From positions 1 through 64,000 of the forward strand of contig JACKPM010000006.1 in the NCBI GenBank assembly GCA_024233495.1: a stretch of 64,000 bases of DNA, read 5' to 3'. Source of the DNA: Chlamydiales bacterium (GTDB lineage Bacteria; Chlamydiota; Chlamydiia; Chlamydiales; JAAKFR01). Positions 54,016-62,171 of this stretch are shown piece after piece (positions within the stretch are counted from its first letter, which is position 1; every line of letters begins with the position of its first letter). Below the pieces are notes generated by a model, which worked only from the letters and a program-made list of their open reading frames with translations, did no database searches and was not told the DNA's origin. Made by a program: the position numbers and the translations under genes.

Positions 54016-57000
54016 AGCTCTATCTCTTCAAAAAGAGGGAGAACGTGCAACAGCAGTTCCACTGCCGCCTCGATTTTAAATTCTGCTGAGCGCCCCTCTT
54101 CAATCACTTTTTCCATTCCCACTTCGATCAAAAAGAGGAGGAGAAGATAGTCGCGCTCCTTCTCACTTTCAGGCAAGAAAGAGACATCAGCAATTTGCCG
54201 AAAGTAAGAGCGCAAAAATGAGCTTCCAATCCACATCGTCCACGTGTGCGCCCACTTCTTTAACTTTTCTGGAGGCACATCCCCCATCTCTCCGCGCAAA
54301 TGCACTCGCTTTGCTGCCAAAAGCGCTGTCTCCCAAAACGAGAAGAGCATGTTGGCAATATCTACAAGGGGGTTTCTTTTATAGCGCCGTTCAGAATACG
54401 TATAGCGAGGGTTCCCCTCAAAGTTAGCAATGAGGAAATCTTTTCCTGTATAGAAGAGGTTATGGAGTTTGAAATGGCCATGCAAGCGTAAACGAGTCGC
54501 AAGAATTTTTGAGCGAGAAAGAAGCTGCATCTTTTGGAGAAGACGATCACGATAGGCATGCACCTCACTTGCGTTTGGTGAAATGCGCAGGTGATTCATA
54601 CCCTCCACTACCTTTTTGCGAATGGTCTGATATAAAGAGCGTTGATAGAAGCGGGAAAATGGAAGCTCAGAGAAGTTGCTGTCGCTATGCCCCAACATCG
54701 AAAGGTGAAAACTCGCTGTGGTTTTGCCGAGCAAATGCGCATCTTCGAGATATCCCTCCAACACACGATGCATCTGCTCAGGCAACTCTTTTGAAGAAAG
54801 CGCAAGCCAGCTCTCACTTGGCGGCAAGTTGTTTTCCTCTCCCTCCATCGAAATCAAAAAGCGCTCAGCAGACTCAATTGCCCTCTCCTCAGCGCTGAAG
54901 CGCACCTGATAAAATGCAATCTCCTCAGCCAAGGCCACCGCCGCGTGGTCCGTATACTCCACATAGCCCAAAATAGGCAAAAAGTTGCGAAACTCCGTTT
55001 GGTAGGTGAGGAAAAGACGCATTTCCACATCGAGGTTCATCCCCTCTTCGAGCTCAGTAAAAAGCTTCAATACCCCCTCTTGGAAAGGAAAGAGAATTGA
55101 CCCCTCTTCACGACACGCTACCGTGTTGCCCTGCCCAATCAAGAAAGGAACGGGGTCGTGCCCCTCCTCTACTGGCACACCGCGCAGCTGCTTGTTCTCT
55201 CCTTTGATTCTCTTCTCATCTTTAATCAAATTTGCAAAGACACGTGAGATAGAGGCTGACTCAATGCGATCCACCAAAAGTGACGTCGTTTTTTTGGCCA
55301 AATTGTGCACCTTTAGTACGGTCACCTCTGGATCTGCCTCATCCGCAAAGGCGAGAAAGAATGGGTAGCGACGCACAACACCATCAGTGAAGCCCACTTG
55401 AAGGATCACAACGTGTAACCCTTCAGGCAAGATAAACATATCCTCAACCTTTAAACGTGAGCGATCTGCATTTGGCAAAAAAGGTTGAAACCACGCCTTG
55501 CGGCGCAAATACCGATAAAGAATGCCTTCAAGCTGCTGCCTATGTGCTTGATCAAAAATTGCCTTCCGCTCTTGGCGCACATTCATCTCATCGATCTTTC
55601 CAGTAAATTCAGGACGAATATGGAAAGGCTGCACCTCTTTTTCGATTGCAAACCAGTAGTAGCCATACGGGCCCAGCGTTAAGAAGTAGGGCAAATTCCC
55701 AATCTTTGGGAAACGCTGTCCACTAAAAAGCTCGACCAAATCACTTCCCGCATGCTGTGAAAGGTCGAGCTCTACAAACTGTGCAAAACGGGAGAGATTC
55801 GAGACAATTAAAATGAGCTCATCCTCATGCTCCCGGAAGAAAACCAGCACTTTGCGGTTCTCAGGCACCAAAAATTCTGTCGTGCCATAGCCAAAGGCAT
55901 TGAACCGTTTGCGCAAAGAGATGAGCTGTTTTGTCCACCAAAGAAGAGAGTGAGGATTGCCACTTTGCGCCTCCACATTCACCGTCTCATAGTGATATTC
56001 CGGATCAATAATAGGTGGGAGATAGAGCGCTTGAGGGTTGGCCCTGGAAAAGCCCGCATTGCGGTCTGAGCTCCACTGCATCGGCGTGCGCACGCCGTTG
56101 CGGTCTCCCAAATAGATGTTATCCCCCATCCCTAACTCATCGCCATAGTAAAGAACAGGGGTTCCAATGAGTGAAAAGAGCAGTGAATTCATCAGCTCGA
56201 TTTTCCGCCGATCATTTTTCAATAGAGGAGCTAAGCGGCGCCGTATACCTAAGTTGAGACGCGCTTGTGGATCGTGCGCGTAAACACGAAACATATAGTC
56301 GCGCTCTTCATCGGTCACCATCTCTAACGTTAACTCATCGTGGTTGCGCAAAAAGAGCGCCCACTGACATCCCTCCGGAATGGGAGGTGTCTGCCCCATA
56401 ATTTCAATGATTGGCAGCGAATCCTCCAAATGCGTCGCCATAAAGAGGCGTGGCATCACTGGAAAGTGGAACGCCATGTGACACTCATCACCCTCTCCGA
56501 AATAGTTCGCTGCATCTTCAGGCCACTGATTTGCCTCTGCAAGCAACATTCGATCTTTATAGTGCTCATCGACATAAGCGCGCAGCTTCTTCAAAAAGGC
56601 ATGCGTTTGAGGCAAGTTTTCACAAACCGTTCCTTCCTCCTCATAGAGATAAGGGATTGCATCAAGACGCACCCCATCTACTCCCATTTTCAGCCAAAAG
56701 TCGAGAACCCTAAAGATCTCTTTGTGTACTTGAGGATTTTCGAAGTTTAGGTCAGGCTGGTGCGAATAAAAGCGGTGCCAAAAATAGCTGTTCGCCTCCC
56801 GATCCCACGTCCAATTTGACGCTTCAAAGTCTTGAAAGATGATGCGCGCCTCTTTGTACTTCTCAGGGTTGTCATTCCAGACGTAGAAATCGCGCTCTGG
56901 CGAACCCTTTGGTGCTTTGCGCGCGCGCTGAAACCACGGATGTTGATCCGAGGTGTGGTTGATCACAAGCTCTGTGATTACCTTCAGGTTGCGCCTATGT

Positions 57001-57263
57001 GCCTCGCTCAAAAAGCGCTTGAAGTCTGCTATTGTGCCATACTGCGGATGCACACTCTCATAGTCAGCAATGTCATAGCCATCATCTTTCAACGGCGACG
57101 GGTAGAAAGGGAGAATCCAAATCGCTGTGACACCAAGCTCTTGCAAATAGTCGAGCTTTGAGGTGAGCCCCTTAAAGTCCCCCATACCCGAACCCGAGCT
57201 GTCTGAAAAGCACTTCACGTGCAGCTCATAAATAATCGCTTCCTTATACCAGTGTGTCATCAC
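54012..57263 (-). CDS. treS: Trehalose synthase fused to a degenerate maltokinase domain
   Basis: 1083 residues. The N-terminal half (about 1-550) is a GH13 trehalose synthase that isomerises maltose and trehalose: YKEAIIYELHVKCFSDSSG, VITELVINHTSDQHPWFQ, GVDGVRLDAIPYLYEEEGT, LAEANQWPED and FLRNHDELTLEM. The rest (about 570-1083) resembles maltokinase (Pep2), but its catalytic motifs are altered: the usual HGDxHLxQ reads HGHFKLHN (near 54465-54490) and DFEGEP reads NFEGNP (54408-54430). Kinase activity is therefore doubtful. First gene of the treS-treY-treZ run, divergent from 57303. Confidence 0.92.
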   Translation of the reverse strand: MMTHWYKEAIIYELHVKCFSDSSGSGMGDFKGLTSKLDYLQELGVTAIWILPFYPSPLKDDGYDIADYESVHPQYGTIADFKRFLSEAHRRNLKVITELVINHTSDQHPWFQRARKAPKGSPERDFYVWNDNPEKYKEARIIFQDFEASNWTWDREANSYFWHRFYSHQPDLNFENPQVHKEIFRVLDFWLKMGVDGVRLDAIPYLYEEEGTVCENLPQTHAFLKKLRAYVDEHYKDRMLLAEANQWPEDAANYFGEGDECHMAFHFPVMPRLFMATHLEDSLPIIEIMGQTPPIPEGCQWALFLRNHDELTLEMVTDEERDYMFRVYAHDPQARLNLGIRRRLAPLLKNDRRKIELMNSLLFSLIGTPVLYYGDELGMGDNIYLGDRNGVRTPMQWSSDRNAGFSRANPQALYLPPIIDPEYHYETVNVEAQSGNPHSLLWWTKQLISLRKRFNAFGYGTTEFLVPENRKVLVFFREHEDELILIVSNLSRFAQFVELDLSQHAGSDLVELFSGQRFPKIGNLPYFLTLGPYGYYWFAIEKEVQPFHIRPEFTGKIDEMNVRQERKAIFDQAHRQQLEGILYRYLRRKAWFQPFLPNADRSRLKVEDMFILPEGLHVVILQVGFTDGVVRRYPFFLAFADEADPEVTVLKVHNLAKKTTSLLVDRIESASISRVFANLIKDEKRIKGENKQLRGVPVEEGHDPVPFLIGQGNTVACREEGSILFPFQEGVLKLFTELEEGMNLDVEMRLFLTYQTEFRNFLPILGYVEYTDHAAVALAEEIAFYQVRFSAEERAIESAERFLISMEGEENNLPPSESWLALSSKELPEQMHRVLEGYLEDAHLLGKTTASFHLSMLGHSDSNFSELPFSRFYQRSLYQTIRKKVVEGMNHLRISPNASEVHAYRDRLLQKMQLLSRSKILATRLRLHGHFKLHNLFYTGKDFLIANFEGNPRYTYSERRYKRNPLVDIANMLFSFWETALLAAKRVHLRGEMGDVPPEKLKKWAHTWTMWIGSSFLRSYFRQIADVSFLPESEKERDYLLLLFLIEVGMEKVIEEGRSAEFKIEAAVELLLHVLPLFEEIEL

Positions 57264-57302
57264 CCTTTCCTAAAATAATTATGAGTACCATAGTAGGTAG
57301 AT

Positions 57303-57899
57303 ATGTTCAAGGATCGTCATGATGCGGGAAAACAGCTCGCGAAAGCGCTTAGCAAATATGCCGAGCTACCTGAAACAGTTGTGGTCGCTCTTCCCCGTGG
57401 AGGTGTGGTTGTTGGGTATGAAGTGGCAAATTCTCTTCATCTACCGCTCGACATCGTCTGCCCCCGAAAACTCGCTTCTCCAGACAATCCAGAATATGCC
57501 CTTGGAGTGGTCACCGAAACAGGAGACGTGATTCCACCAGCACTCAAGGATCTTGCTGAGAAAGAGATTAAAATTGCGCAAGAGCGCCTTCACAAGTTTC
57601 GTGAGGGTATGCCGCCACGTGACTTTGTAGGGAAGCGCATCATCCTCATCGATGATGGGATTGCCACTGGTTCCACTTTGATTGGAGCGATTAAAACGTT
57701 AGAAAAAGAGAGAGCGCGCGAGATCATCTTAGCTGTGCCCGTTGCGCCCCTTGAGAGTCTTCGGAAATTTATTTCTCTTGTTGACTCAATCGTCTGCCTT
57801 GAAACCCCCACCCCCTTTTATGCAGTAGGGCAATTCTATAAAGATTTCGAGCAAACCACTGACGAAGAAGTTAATACCCTTTTGCATGTGACTCTTTAA
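57303..57899 (+). CDS. Phosphoribosyltransferase-domain protein
   Basis: 198 residues, type I phosphoribosyltransferase fold with the PRPP loop IILIDDGIATGST (near residues 117-129). The N-terminal FKDRHDAGKQLAKAL and VVALPRGGVVVGYEVA segments match a family often fused to a dienelactone-hydrolase domain in other bacteria. Such a hydrolase is at 60364 on the other strand, with the ankyrin gene and repeats between. Exact substrate unknown. Confidence 0.86.
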   Translation: MFKDRHDAGKQLAKALSKYAELPETVVVALPRGGVVVGYEVANSLHLPLDIVCPRKLASPDNPEYALGVVTETGDVIPPALKDLAEKEIKIAQERLHKFREGMPPRDFVGKRIILIDDGIATGSTLIGAIKTLEKERAREIILAVPVAPLESLRKFISLVDSIVCLETPTPFYAVGQFYKDFEQTTDEEVNTLLHVTL

Positions 57900-58070
57900 A
57901 GGCGTTGTAGAAGGGTTGTGTTGGATAAGTCGAGTTTTGAAGGTCATTTGACTGATTTTGTCCTAACTGAATGCTTGGAGGGGTAGGCGACCTCCTCAAT
58001 GACTATATGATCAGACAAGGGTCTTCTAAGCTAGGAGGAGCTGGCTAGGTAGTTCTTACTTGTATAGCTA
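57900..58070. other. Flank of the intact ankyrin gene; possible IS-end remnant
   Basis: Bases 57998-58070 (GATCAGACAAGGG ... CTAAGCTAGGAGGAGCTGG ... GTAGTTCT) match, in the same orientation relative to the ankyrin gene, the sequence upstream of its decayed paralogue (9230-9320, minus strand). Bases 57919-57972 resemble 9405-9450 and may be an IS-end remnant. No gene seen. Confidence 0.55.
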
Positions 58071-58352
58071 GATGGTGTCGTCAAATTTTCTCCTTTGTGA
58101 GGCGAGAGATTTTCTAGGCAAAATGCGCAATCGAAAGCGAAGGGAGTAGCCAAAGCGCTACTTCCGAGGTTGCGAGGGTGCATTTTGGCAGAAAAGATCC
58201 GGCTGACAAAGGAGAAAATTTGACGACACCATCTAGGCAAAATGCGCAATCGAAAGCGAAGGGAGTAGCCAAAGCGCTACTTCCGAGGTTGCGAAGGCGC
58301 ATTTTGGCAGAAAAGATCCGGCTGACAAAGGAGAAAATTTGACGACACCATC
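58071..58352. repeat. MITE A compound copy (one left half, two right halves)
   Basis: Left half 58071-58116, right halves 58117-58235 and 58236-58352. This is the nested pattern seen at 20591 with one left half missing, or a duplicated right half. A TA precedes it (58069-58070); the right TA is replaced by AAG. It sits just upstream of the ankyrin promoter, and the decayed paralogue lacks it at the matching position. Confidence 0.88.
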
Positions 58353-58374
58353 AAGCTTGGATTCAATTATTCTT

Positions 58375-58403
58375 TTGACAATATTTTTTTTTAAAAATAG
58401 AAT
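58375..58403 (+). promoter_or_regulatory. Promoter of the ankyrin-repeat gene
   Basis: TTGACA (58375-58380), a 17-base AT-rich spacer, TAGAAT (58398-58403), followed by AAGGAGG at 58418-58424 and the TTG start at 58431. This is a near-consensus sigma-70/sigma-66 type promoter. Confidence 0.75.
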
Positions 58404-58430
58404 CGACTCTGTTTTTCAAGGAGGCGGAAT

Positions 58431-60278
58431 TTGGCATTTGTTACAGCAGATGGGAGTGATTCTCCTAATCGGTTGCAGGAAGGGCAGACAGGAAAAAAAC
58501 CTGCTCCTTATAAAGGAGATGAGAAGTCTCAAATTCTTGATTTAATTCGGGAGGAAAAATTAGGTGAGCGTTTTTTTAAAGCATTACAAGCTTACTCTCC
58601 TCAAAATCCATTTATTCCTAAAAGTTTGGCTGTTCTTGCCTATCAGCAACTGCTTTCAAGTATGACCGTTGATGAGATAGTAGCATTCTTGACAAGATCA
58701 AATACGCCGCCAGTTGAAGAGACGGCAACGCCGCTGGAGAGAGATATGTGCAAAATGCACGTAATAGCCGTGAAAACGGCACTCTTGTACGCCCTGTGCA
58801 TCATGAGTGATCAACAGGTTGTGGCTGCTGCTAAGAATCCCAGTATTGCAGGTCCAGCTCTTTTGGAATGGACTAAACAACCTCTATTGGATCAAGCAAA
58901 TCTCATTGTTTTTCATGCGCTACTTGCTTTAACTCCTAATGATGCAAACTTGGCGAGTGCTCTGTATTATGCTGCTTATCATGGCCATATAAAAGTTGTT
59001 AGACCTCTTCTTGCTGATTCTAAAGTTAACGGGGATGTGGTGGGGGCGGTAGATGCGGATGGGTGGACTGCGCTGCATTTTGCTGCTAATGAGGGAAATT
59101 TAGTTGTTGTTCAAGCTCTTCTTAGCTGTGATAAAGTCAGCGAGGATATGGTCCAAGCGGCAGATGATCTTGGGAGGACTGCGCTGCATTGTGCCGTTGA
59201 AAAGGGACACGAAGGAGTTGTTGGAGTTCTTCTTAGCTGTGATAAAGTTAGCGAGGATATGGTCCGAGCGGGAGATGCGGATGGGGGAAATGCACTGCAT
59301 TATGCTGTTATCGAGGGAAATCCAGTGGTTGTTCAAGCTCTTCTTAGCTGTGATAAAGTCAGCAAGGCTATGGTGCAGGCGGTAGATGATGAAGGGAGGA
59401 CTGCGCTGCATTACGCTGCTTATCATGGACATGCAGAAATTTTTAGAACTCTTCTTGCTCATCCTAAAGTCAGCGAGGCTATGGTGCAGGCGGTAGATGT
59501 GGATGAGAGGACTGCGTTGCATTTTGCTGCTGATAAGGGAAATTTAGTTGTTGTTCAAGCTCTTCTTAGCAATGATAAAGTCAGCGAGGATATGGTCCAA
59601 GCAGCAGATGATCTTGGGAGGACTGCGCTGCATGATGCTGTTGAAAAGGGACATGCAGAAATGGTTAAAGCTCTTCTTGCTCATCCTAAAGTCAGCGCAG
59701 ATATGGTGCAGGCGGCAGATATTAAAAGGATGACTGCGCTGCATTATGCTGTTAACAAGGGAGATGCAGAAATTGTTAGCGTTCTTCTTGCTGATTCTAG
59801 AGTCAACGAGGATATAGTGGGGGCGGCAGATGATCTTGGGAGGACTGCGCTGCATTTTGCTGCTTATCATGGACATGCAGAAATTTTTAGAGCTCTTCTT
59901 GCTCATCCTAAAGTCAGCGAGGCTATGGTGCAGGCGGTAGATGATCTTGGGAGGACTGCGCTTCATTTTGCTGCTGATAAGGGAAATTTAGTTGTTGTTC
60001 AAGCTCTTCTTAGCAGTGATAAAGTCAGCGAGGATATGGTGCAGGCTGCAGATATGTTTAGGCGGACTGCGCTTCATTTCGCTGTTGAAAAGAGATATGC
60101 AGGAGTTGTTGGAGTTCTTCTTGCTCATCCTAAAGTCAGCGCAGATATGGTGCAGGCGGTAAGTGGGTTTGGGACGACTGCGCTGGATCATGCTGTTAAA
60201 GTGGGATTTAAAGAAATTGTTGCAGTTCTTCGTGCTAATCCTAAAGTCAGCGACTGTGTTTCCAAAGCCCGAGAGTGA
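58431..60278 (+). CDS. Ankyrin-repeat protein, twelve 37-residue units
   Basis: 615 residues, starting at a TTG with a strong ribosome-binding site (AAGGAGG, six bases away). Residues about 1-170 form a domain I do not recognise (EEKLGERFFKALQAYSPQNP; SSMTVDEIVAFLTRSNTPPV). After it come twelve ankyrin-like units, each exactly 37 residues rather than the usual 33 (xDLGRTALHFAAxxGHAEIxxALLAHPKVSEAMVQAx). No signal peptide. Such proteins are common secreted effectors in intracellular bacteria (inference). The last codons and the stop come from a MITE C fragment. A decayed paralogue lies at 7309-9163. Confidence 0.9.
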   Translation: MAFVTADGSDSPNRLQEGQTGKKPAPYKGDEKSQILDLIREEKLGERFFKALQAYSPQNPFIPKSLAVLAYQQLLSSMTVDEIVAFLTRSNTPPVEETATPLERDMCKMHVIAVKTALLYALCIMSDQQVVAAAKNPSIAGPALLEWTKQPLLDQANLIVFHALLALTPNDANLASALYYAAYHGHIKVVRPLLADSKVNGDVVGAVDADGWTALHFAANEGNLVVVQALLSCDKVSEDMVQAADDLGRTALHCAVEKGHEGVVGVLLSCDKVSEDMVRAGDADGGNALHYAVIEGNPVVVQALLSCDKVSKAMVQAVDDEGRTALHYAAYHGHAEIFRTLLAHPKVSEAMVQAVDVDERTALHFAADKGNLVVVQALLSNDKVSEDMVQAADDLGRTALHDAVEKGHAEMVKALLAHPKVSADMVQAADIKRMTALHYAVNKGDAEIVSVLLADSRVNEDIVGAADDLGRTALHFAAYHGHAEIFRALLAHPKVSEAMVQAVDDLGRTALHFAADKGNLVVVQALLSSDKVSEDMVQAADMFRRTALHFAVEKRYAGVVGVLLAHPKVSADMVQAVSGFGTTALDHAVKVGFKEIVAVLRANPKVSDCVSKARE

Positions 60279-60296
60279 ATTGAGTGTTTTCCCCTT
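60253..60296. repeat. Partial MITE C at the ankyrin gene 3' end
   Basis: ACTGTGTTTCCAAAGCCCGA and the following GAGTGAATTGAGTGTTTTCC match the left end of MITE C. The rest of the element is missing. The TGA stop of the ankyrin gene (60276-60278) lies in it. Confidence 0.7.
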
Positions 60297-60363
60297 CAGC
60301 TAGCATACCAAGGTCCTCTAGCTTTGGAGAAAGGTGCCCTTGACTATACATCTAAAGATTTAA

Positions 60364-61017
60364 TCAAAGATGTGAGGAAAACCACGCAGCAGCCATGCGC
60401 CCCACCTCTTCAAGCGCTCCTTCCTCGTCAAATAAGTGGGTCGCATCTTGGACAATTTCGAATTTTTTCTCACATTCAAGTACATCAAACGCACGTTCAT
60501 TGATCTCAATTACGCCGTAATCTGCGCCACCCACAATCAAGAGGACAGGCACGCGGACACGTGCAAGTGACTGCCCTGCAAGATCGGGGCGCCCTCCTCG
60601 AGAGACTACAGCGCGCACTTTGTTACCCATTTCGCTTGCGGCGATTAAAGCTGCAGCGGCTCCAGTACTTGCACCAAAAAAAGCGAGATTTAGGTTGCGG
60701 CAATCCTCTTGCTTTCCCACCCACTCGGCTGCCTCAATGAGACGATGACTTAAAAGAGGAATGTTGAAACGGAGCTCCCGCGTCATACTATCTGCTTTCT
60801 CCTCATCTGGTGTAAGCAAATCAAAAAGCAGTGTACCAATTTGCTCTTCGTGCAAAAAGGAGGCCACCATTTGGTTGCGTGGACTCTTGTGTGTGCTTCC
60901 ACTGCCGTGAGCAAAAAGTACAATCCCTTTTGGATCAGGGGGTAAAGCAAGAACGCCCTCAAACTTGAGGGCATCCACAACAACTTTCACAGCTTTTTGA
61001 GTGACAGTCTTCTTCAT
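60364..61017 (-). CDS. Alpha/beta hydrolase (dienelactone-hydrolase-like)
   Basis: 217 residues with an alpha/beta-hydrolase fold: oxyanion region VLFAHGSGSTHKSPRN, nucleophile motif FFGASTGAAAALIA (GxSxG, Ser in GASTG), an acid in VGGADYGVIE and a histidine in DATHLFDE. The family commonly occurs fused or adjacent to the phosphoribosyltransferase seen at 57303. Its stop-to-start neighbour at 61017 shares one base. Substrate unknown. Confidence 0.85.
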   Translation of the reverse strand: MKKTVTQKAVKVVVDALKFEGVLALPPDPKGIVLFAHGSGSTHKSPRNQMVASFLHEEQIGTLLFDLLTPDEEKADSMTRELRFNIPLLSHRLIEAAEWVGKQEDCRNLNLAFFGASTGAAAALIAASEMGNKVRAVVSRGGRPDLAGQSLARVRVPVLLIVGGADYGVIEINERAFDVLECEKKFEIVQDATHLFDEEGALEEVGRMAAAWFSSHL

Positions 61018-61370
61018 TAGTGGGAGTGTAGTCCACCTCTGTTAACTTCTCGATTCAATGCATAGACGATACCAGAACCAATGATCAAGATACCACCCAT
61101 GATCCAAACAGCCTGTCCTCTATCTAAAGCTGTCAAAAGTGACTCGCGCATCGCTTCGGCACTTTCACCTGACATTCTAAGACGCACCTCGTGAGTTGTA
61201 CCATCCACCTCTACTTGACGCGGAGTGTCATATCTTTGCACTTCGGAGCCACTAGACCCTCTACTAACATCATACCCATCACTAGTTGTGCCATCTATAT
61301 TTGGGGTTTGAGCCCAAGCTGATGCAGTAAACAAAGAGCACACACACAAAATAGCCGTTAATTTTTTCAC
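61017..61370 (-). CDS. Small exported protein with C-terminal membrane helix
   Basis: 117 residues from the GTG at 61370, which has GGGAGG just upstream; the ATG at 61382 is an alternative. Signal peptide (MKKLTAILCVCSLFTASAWA), a serine/glycine/threonine-rich mature part and a helix (VWIMGGILIIGSGIVYAL) near the C-terminus, ending in GGLHSH. Function unknown. Co-directional with the hydrolase. Confidence 0.65.
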   Translation of the reverse strand: MKKLTAILCVCSLFTASAWAQTPNIDGTTSDGYDVSRGSSGSEVQRYDTPRQVEVDGTTHEVRLRMSGESAEAMRESLLTALDRGQAVWIMGGILIIGSGIVYALNREVNRGGLHSH

Positions 61371-61387
61371 AGATCCTCCCATTTATA

Positions 61388-61450
61388 CCAAACCTATGAA
61401 GAAATTCTAGCTTTGATAAGCCGAAATACGAAATTTTTCCATAGGTTTGG
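61388..61450. repeat. Inverted repeat upstream of the exported protein
   Basis: CCAAACCTATG (61388-61398) and CATAGGTTTGG (61440-61450), perfect 11 bp, with imperfect pairing continuing inwards (GAAATTC versus GAAATTT). It lies just upstream of the start at 61370, and could be an operator or a tiny repeat element. Confidence 0.45.
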
Positions 61451-61516
61451 CATTACCACGAATTTAAGGAAGTACTTGAAAATTCTGCAAGTAAATTATG
61501 ATTTTTTTGCTGTGTA

Positions 61517-61674
61517 TAGTCAAATCGGTTGAAAATTTTACAAATTCGTGGCAGATGGCAAAGCCAAAGTAAGTGCGGAGTTCGACTTAGACCATTTATG
61601 GTCTATGAGAACGAGCACGATCTTTGGTGAAGCCAAATGGTATGAATTTGTAAAATTTTCAACCGATTTGACTA
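61517..61674. repeat. MITE B, full copy
   Basis: 158 bp with 31-bp perfect terminal inverted repeats and TA on both sides. The right-hand TA (61675-61676) is also the left-hand TA of the next element, so MITE B and MITE A stand side by side. Confidence 0.92.
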
Positions 61675-61676
61675 TA

Positions 61677-61839
61677 GATGGTGTCGTCAAATTTTCTTCT
61701 TTGTGAGGCGAGAGATTTTCTAGGCAAAATGCGCAATCGAAAGCGAAGGGAGTAGCCAAAGCGCTACTTCCATGGTTGCGAGGGCGCATTTTGGCAGAAA
61801 AGATCCGGCTGACAAAGGAGAAAATTTGACGACACCATC
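61677..61839. repeat. MITE A, full copy
   Basis: 163 bp, intact ends (GATGGTGTCGTC ... GACGACACCATC) and TA on both sides. Inserted directly against MITE B. Nothing else is recognisable between 61383 and 61872 besides these repeats and the inverted repeat at 61388. Confidence 0.92.
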
Positions 61840-61872
61840 TAGTCCATTTAAACGAAAAAGCAAATGCTTCCA

Positions 61873-62139
61873 CTATGAGTGTGAAGTTACGGAATTGTCG
61901 TCTGCAACGATAACAGCGACGCCAGCTACCACAACGCCTACAGCTAAGACTGTCCACAAACCGGGAAGTCTTTTCATTGAAGCTGCAAGTCCAGCTAGAG
62001 GTGCAGGCATAGTGCGCCCTTCTTTGGGATCTTCACACATGTTGTGATCAACAGGACAACCGCAAGGAAGGGTTTCTACCTTTTGTTTTGCAAAACAAGT
62101 AGAGAAGCAGAGCACAAGGATAAACGCAATTCGAAACAT
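61873..62139 (-). CDS. Small exported cysteine-containing protein
   Basis: 88 residues. Signal peptide (MFRIAFILVLCFSTCFA), then a short segment with three cysteines (LPCGCPVDHNMCEDPKEG) and a C-terminal membrane helix (LWTVLAVGVVVAGVAVIVA). No family recognised. Layout resembles the protein at 61017 (signal peptide, short loop, terminal helix). Confidence 0.6.
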   Translation of the reverse strand: MFRIAFILVLCFSTCFAKQKVETLPCGCPVDHNMCEDPKEGRTMPAPLAGLAASMKRLPGLWTVLAVGVVVAGVAVIVADDNSVTSHS

Positions 62140-62171
62140 GCGCTTATCCTACACATCACTTCGTATTATGT

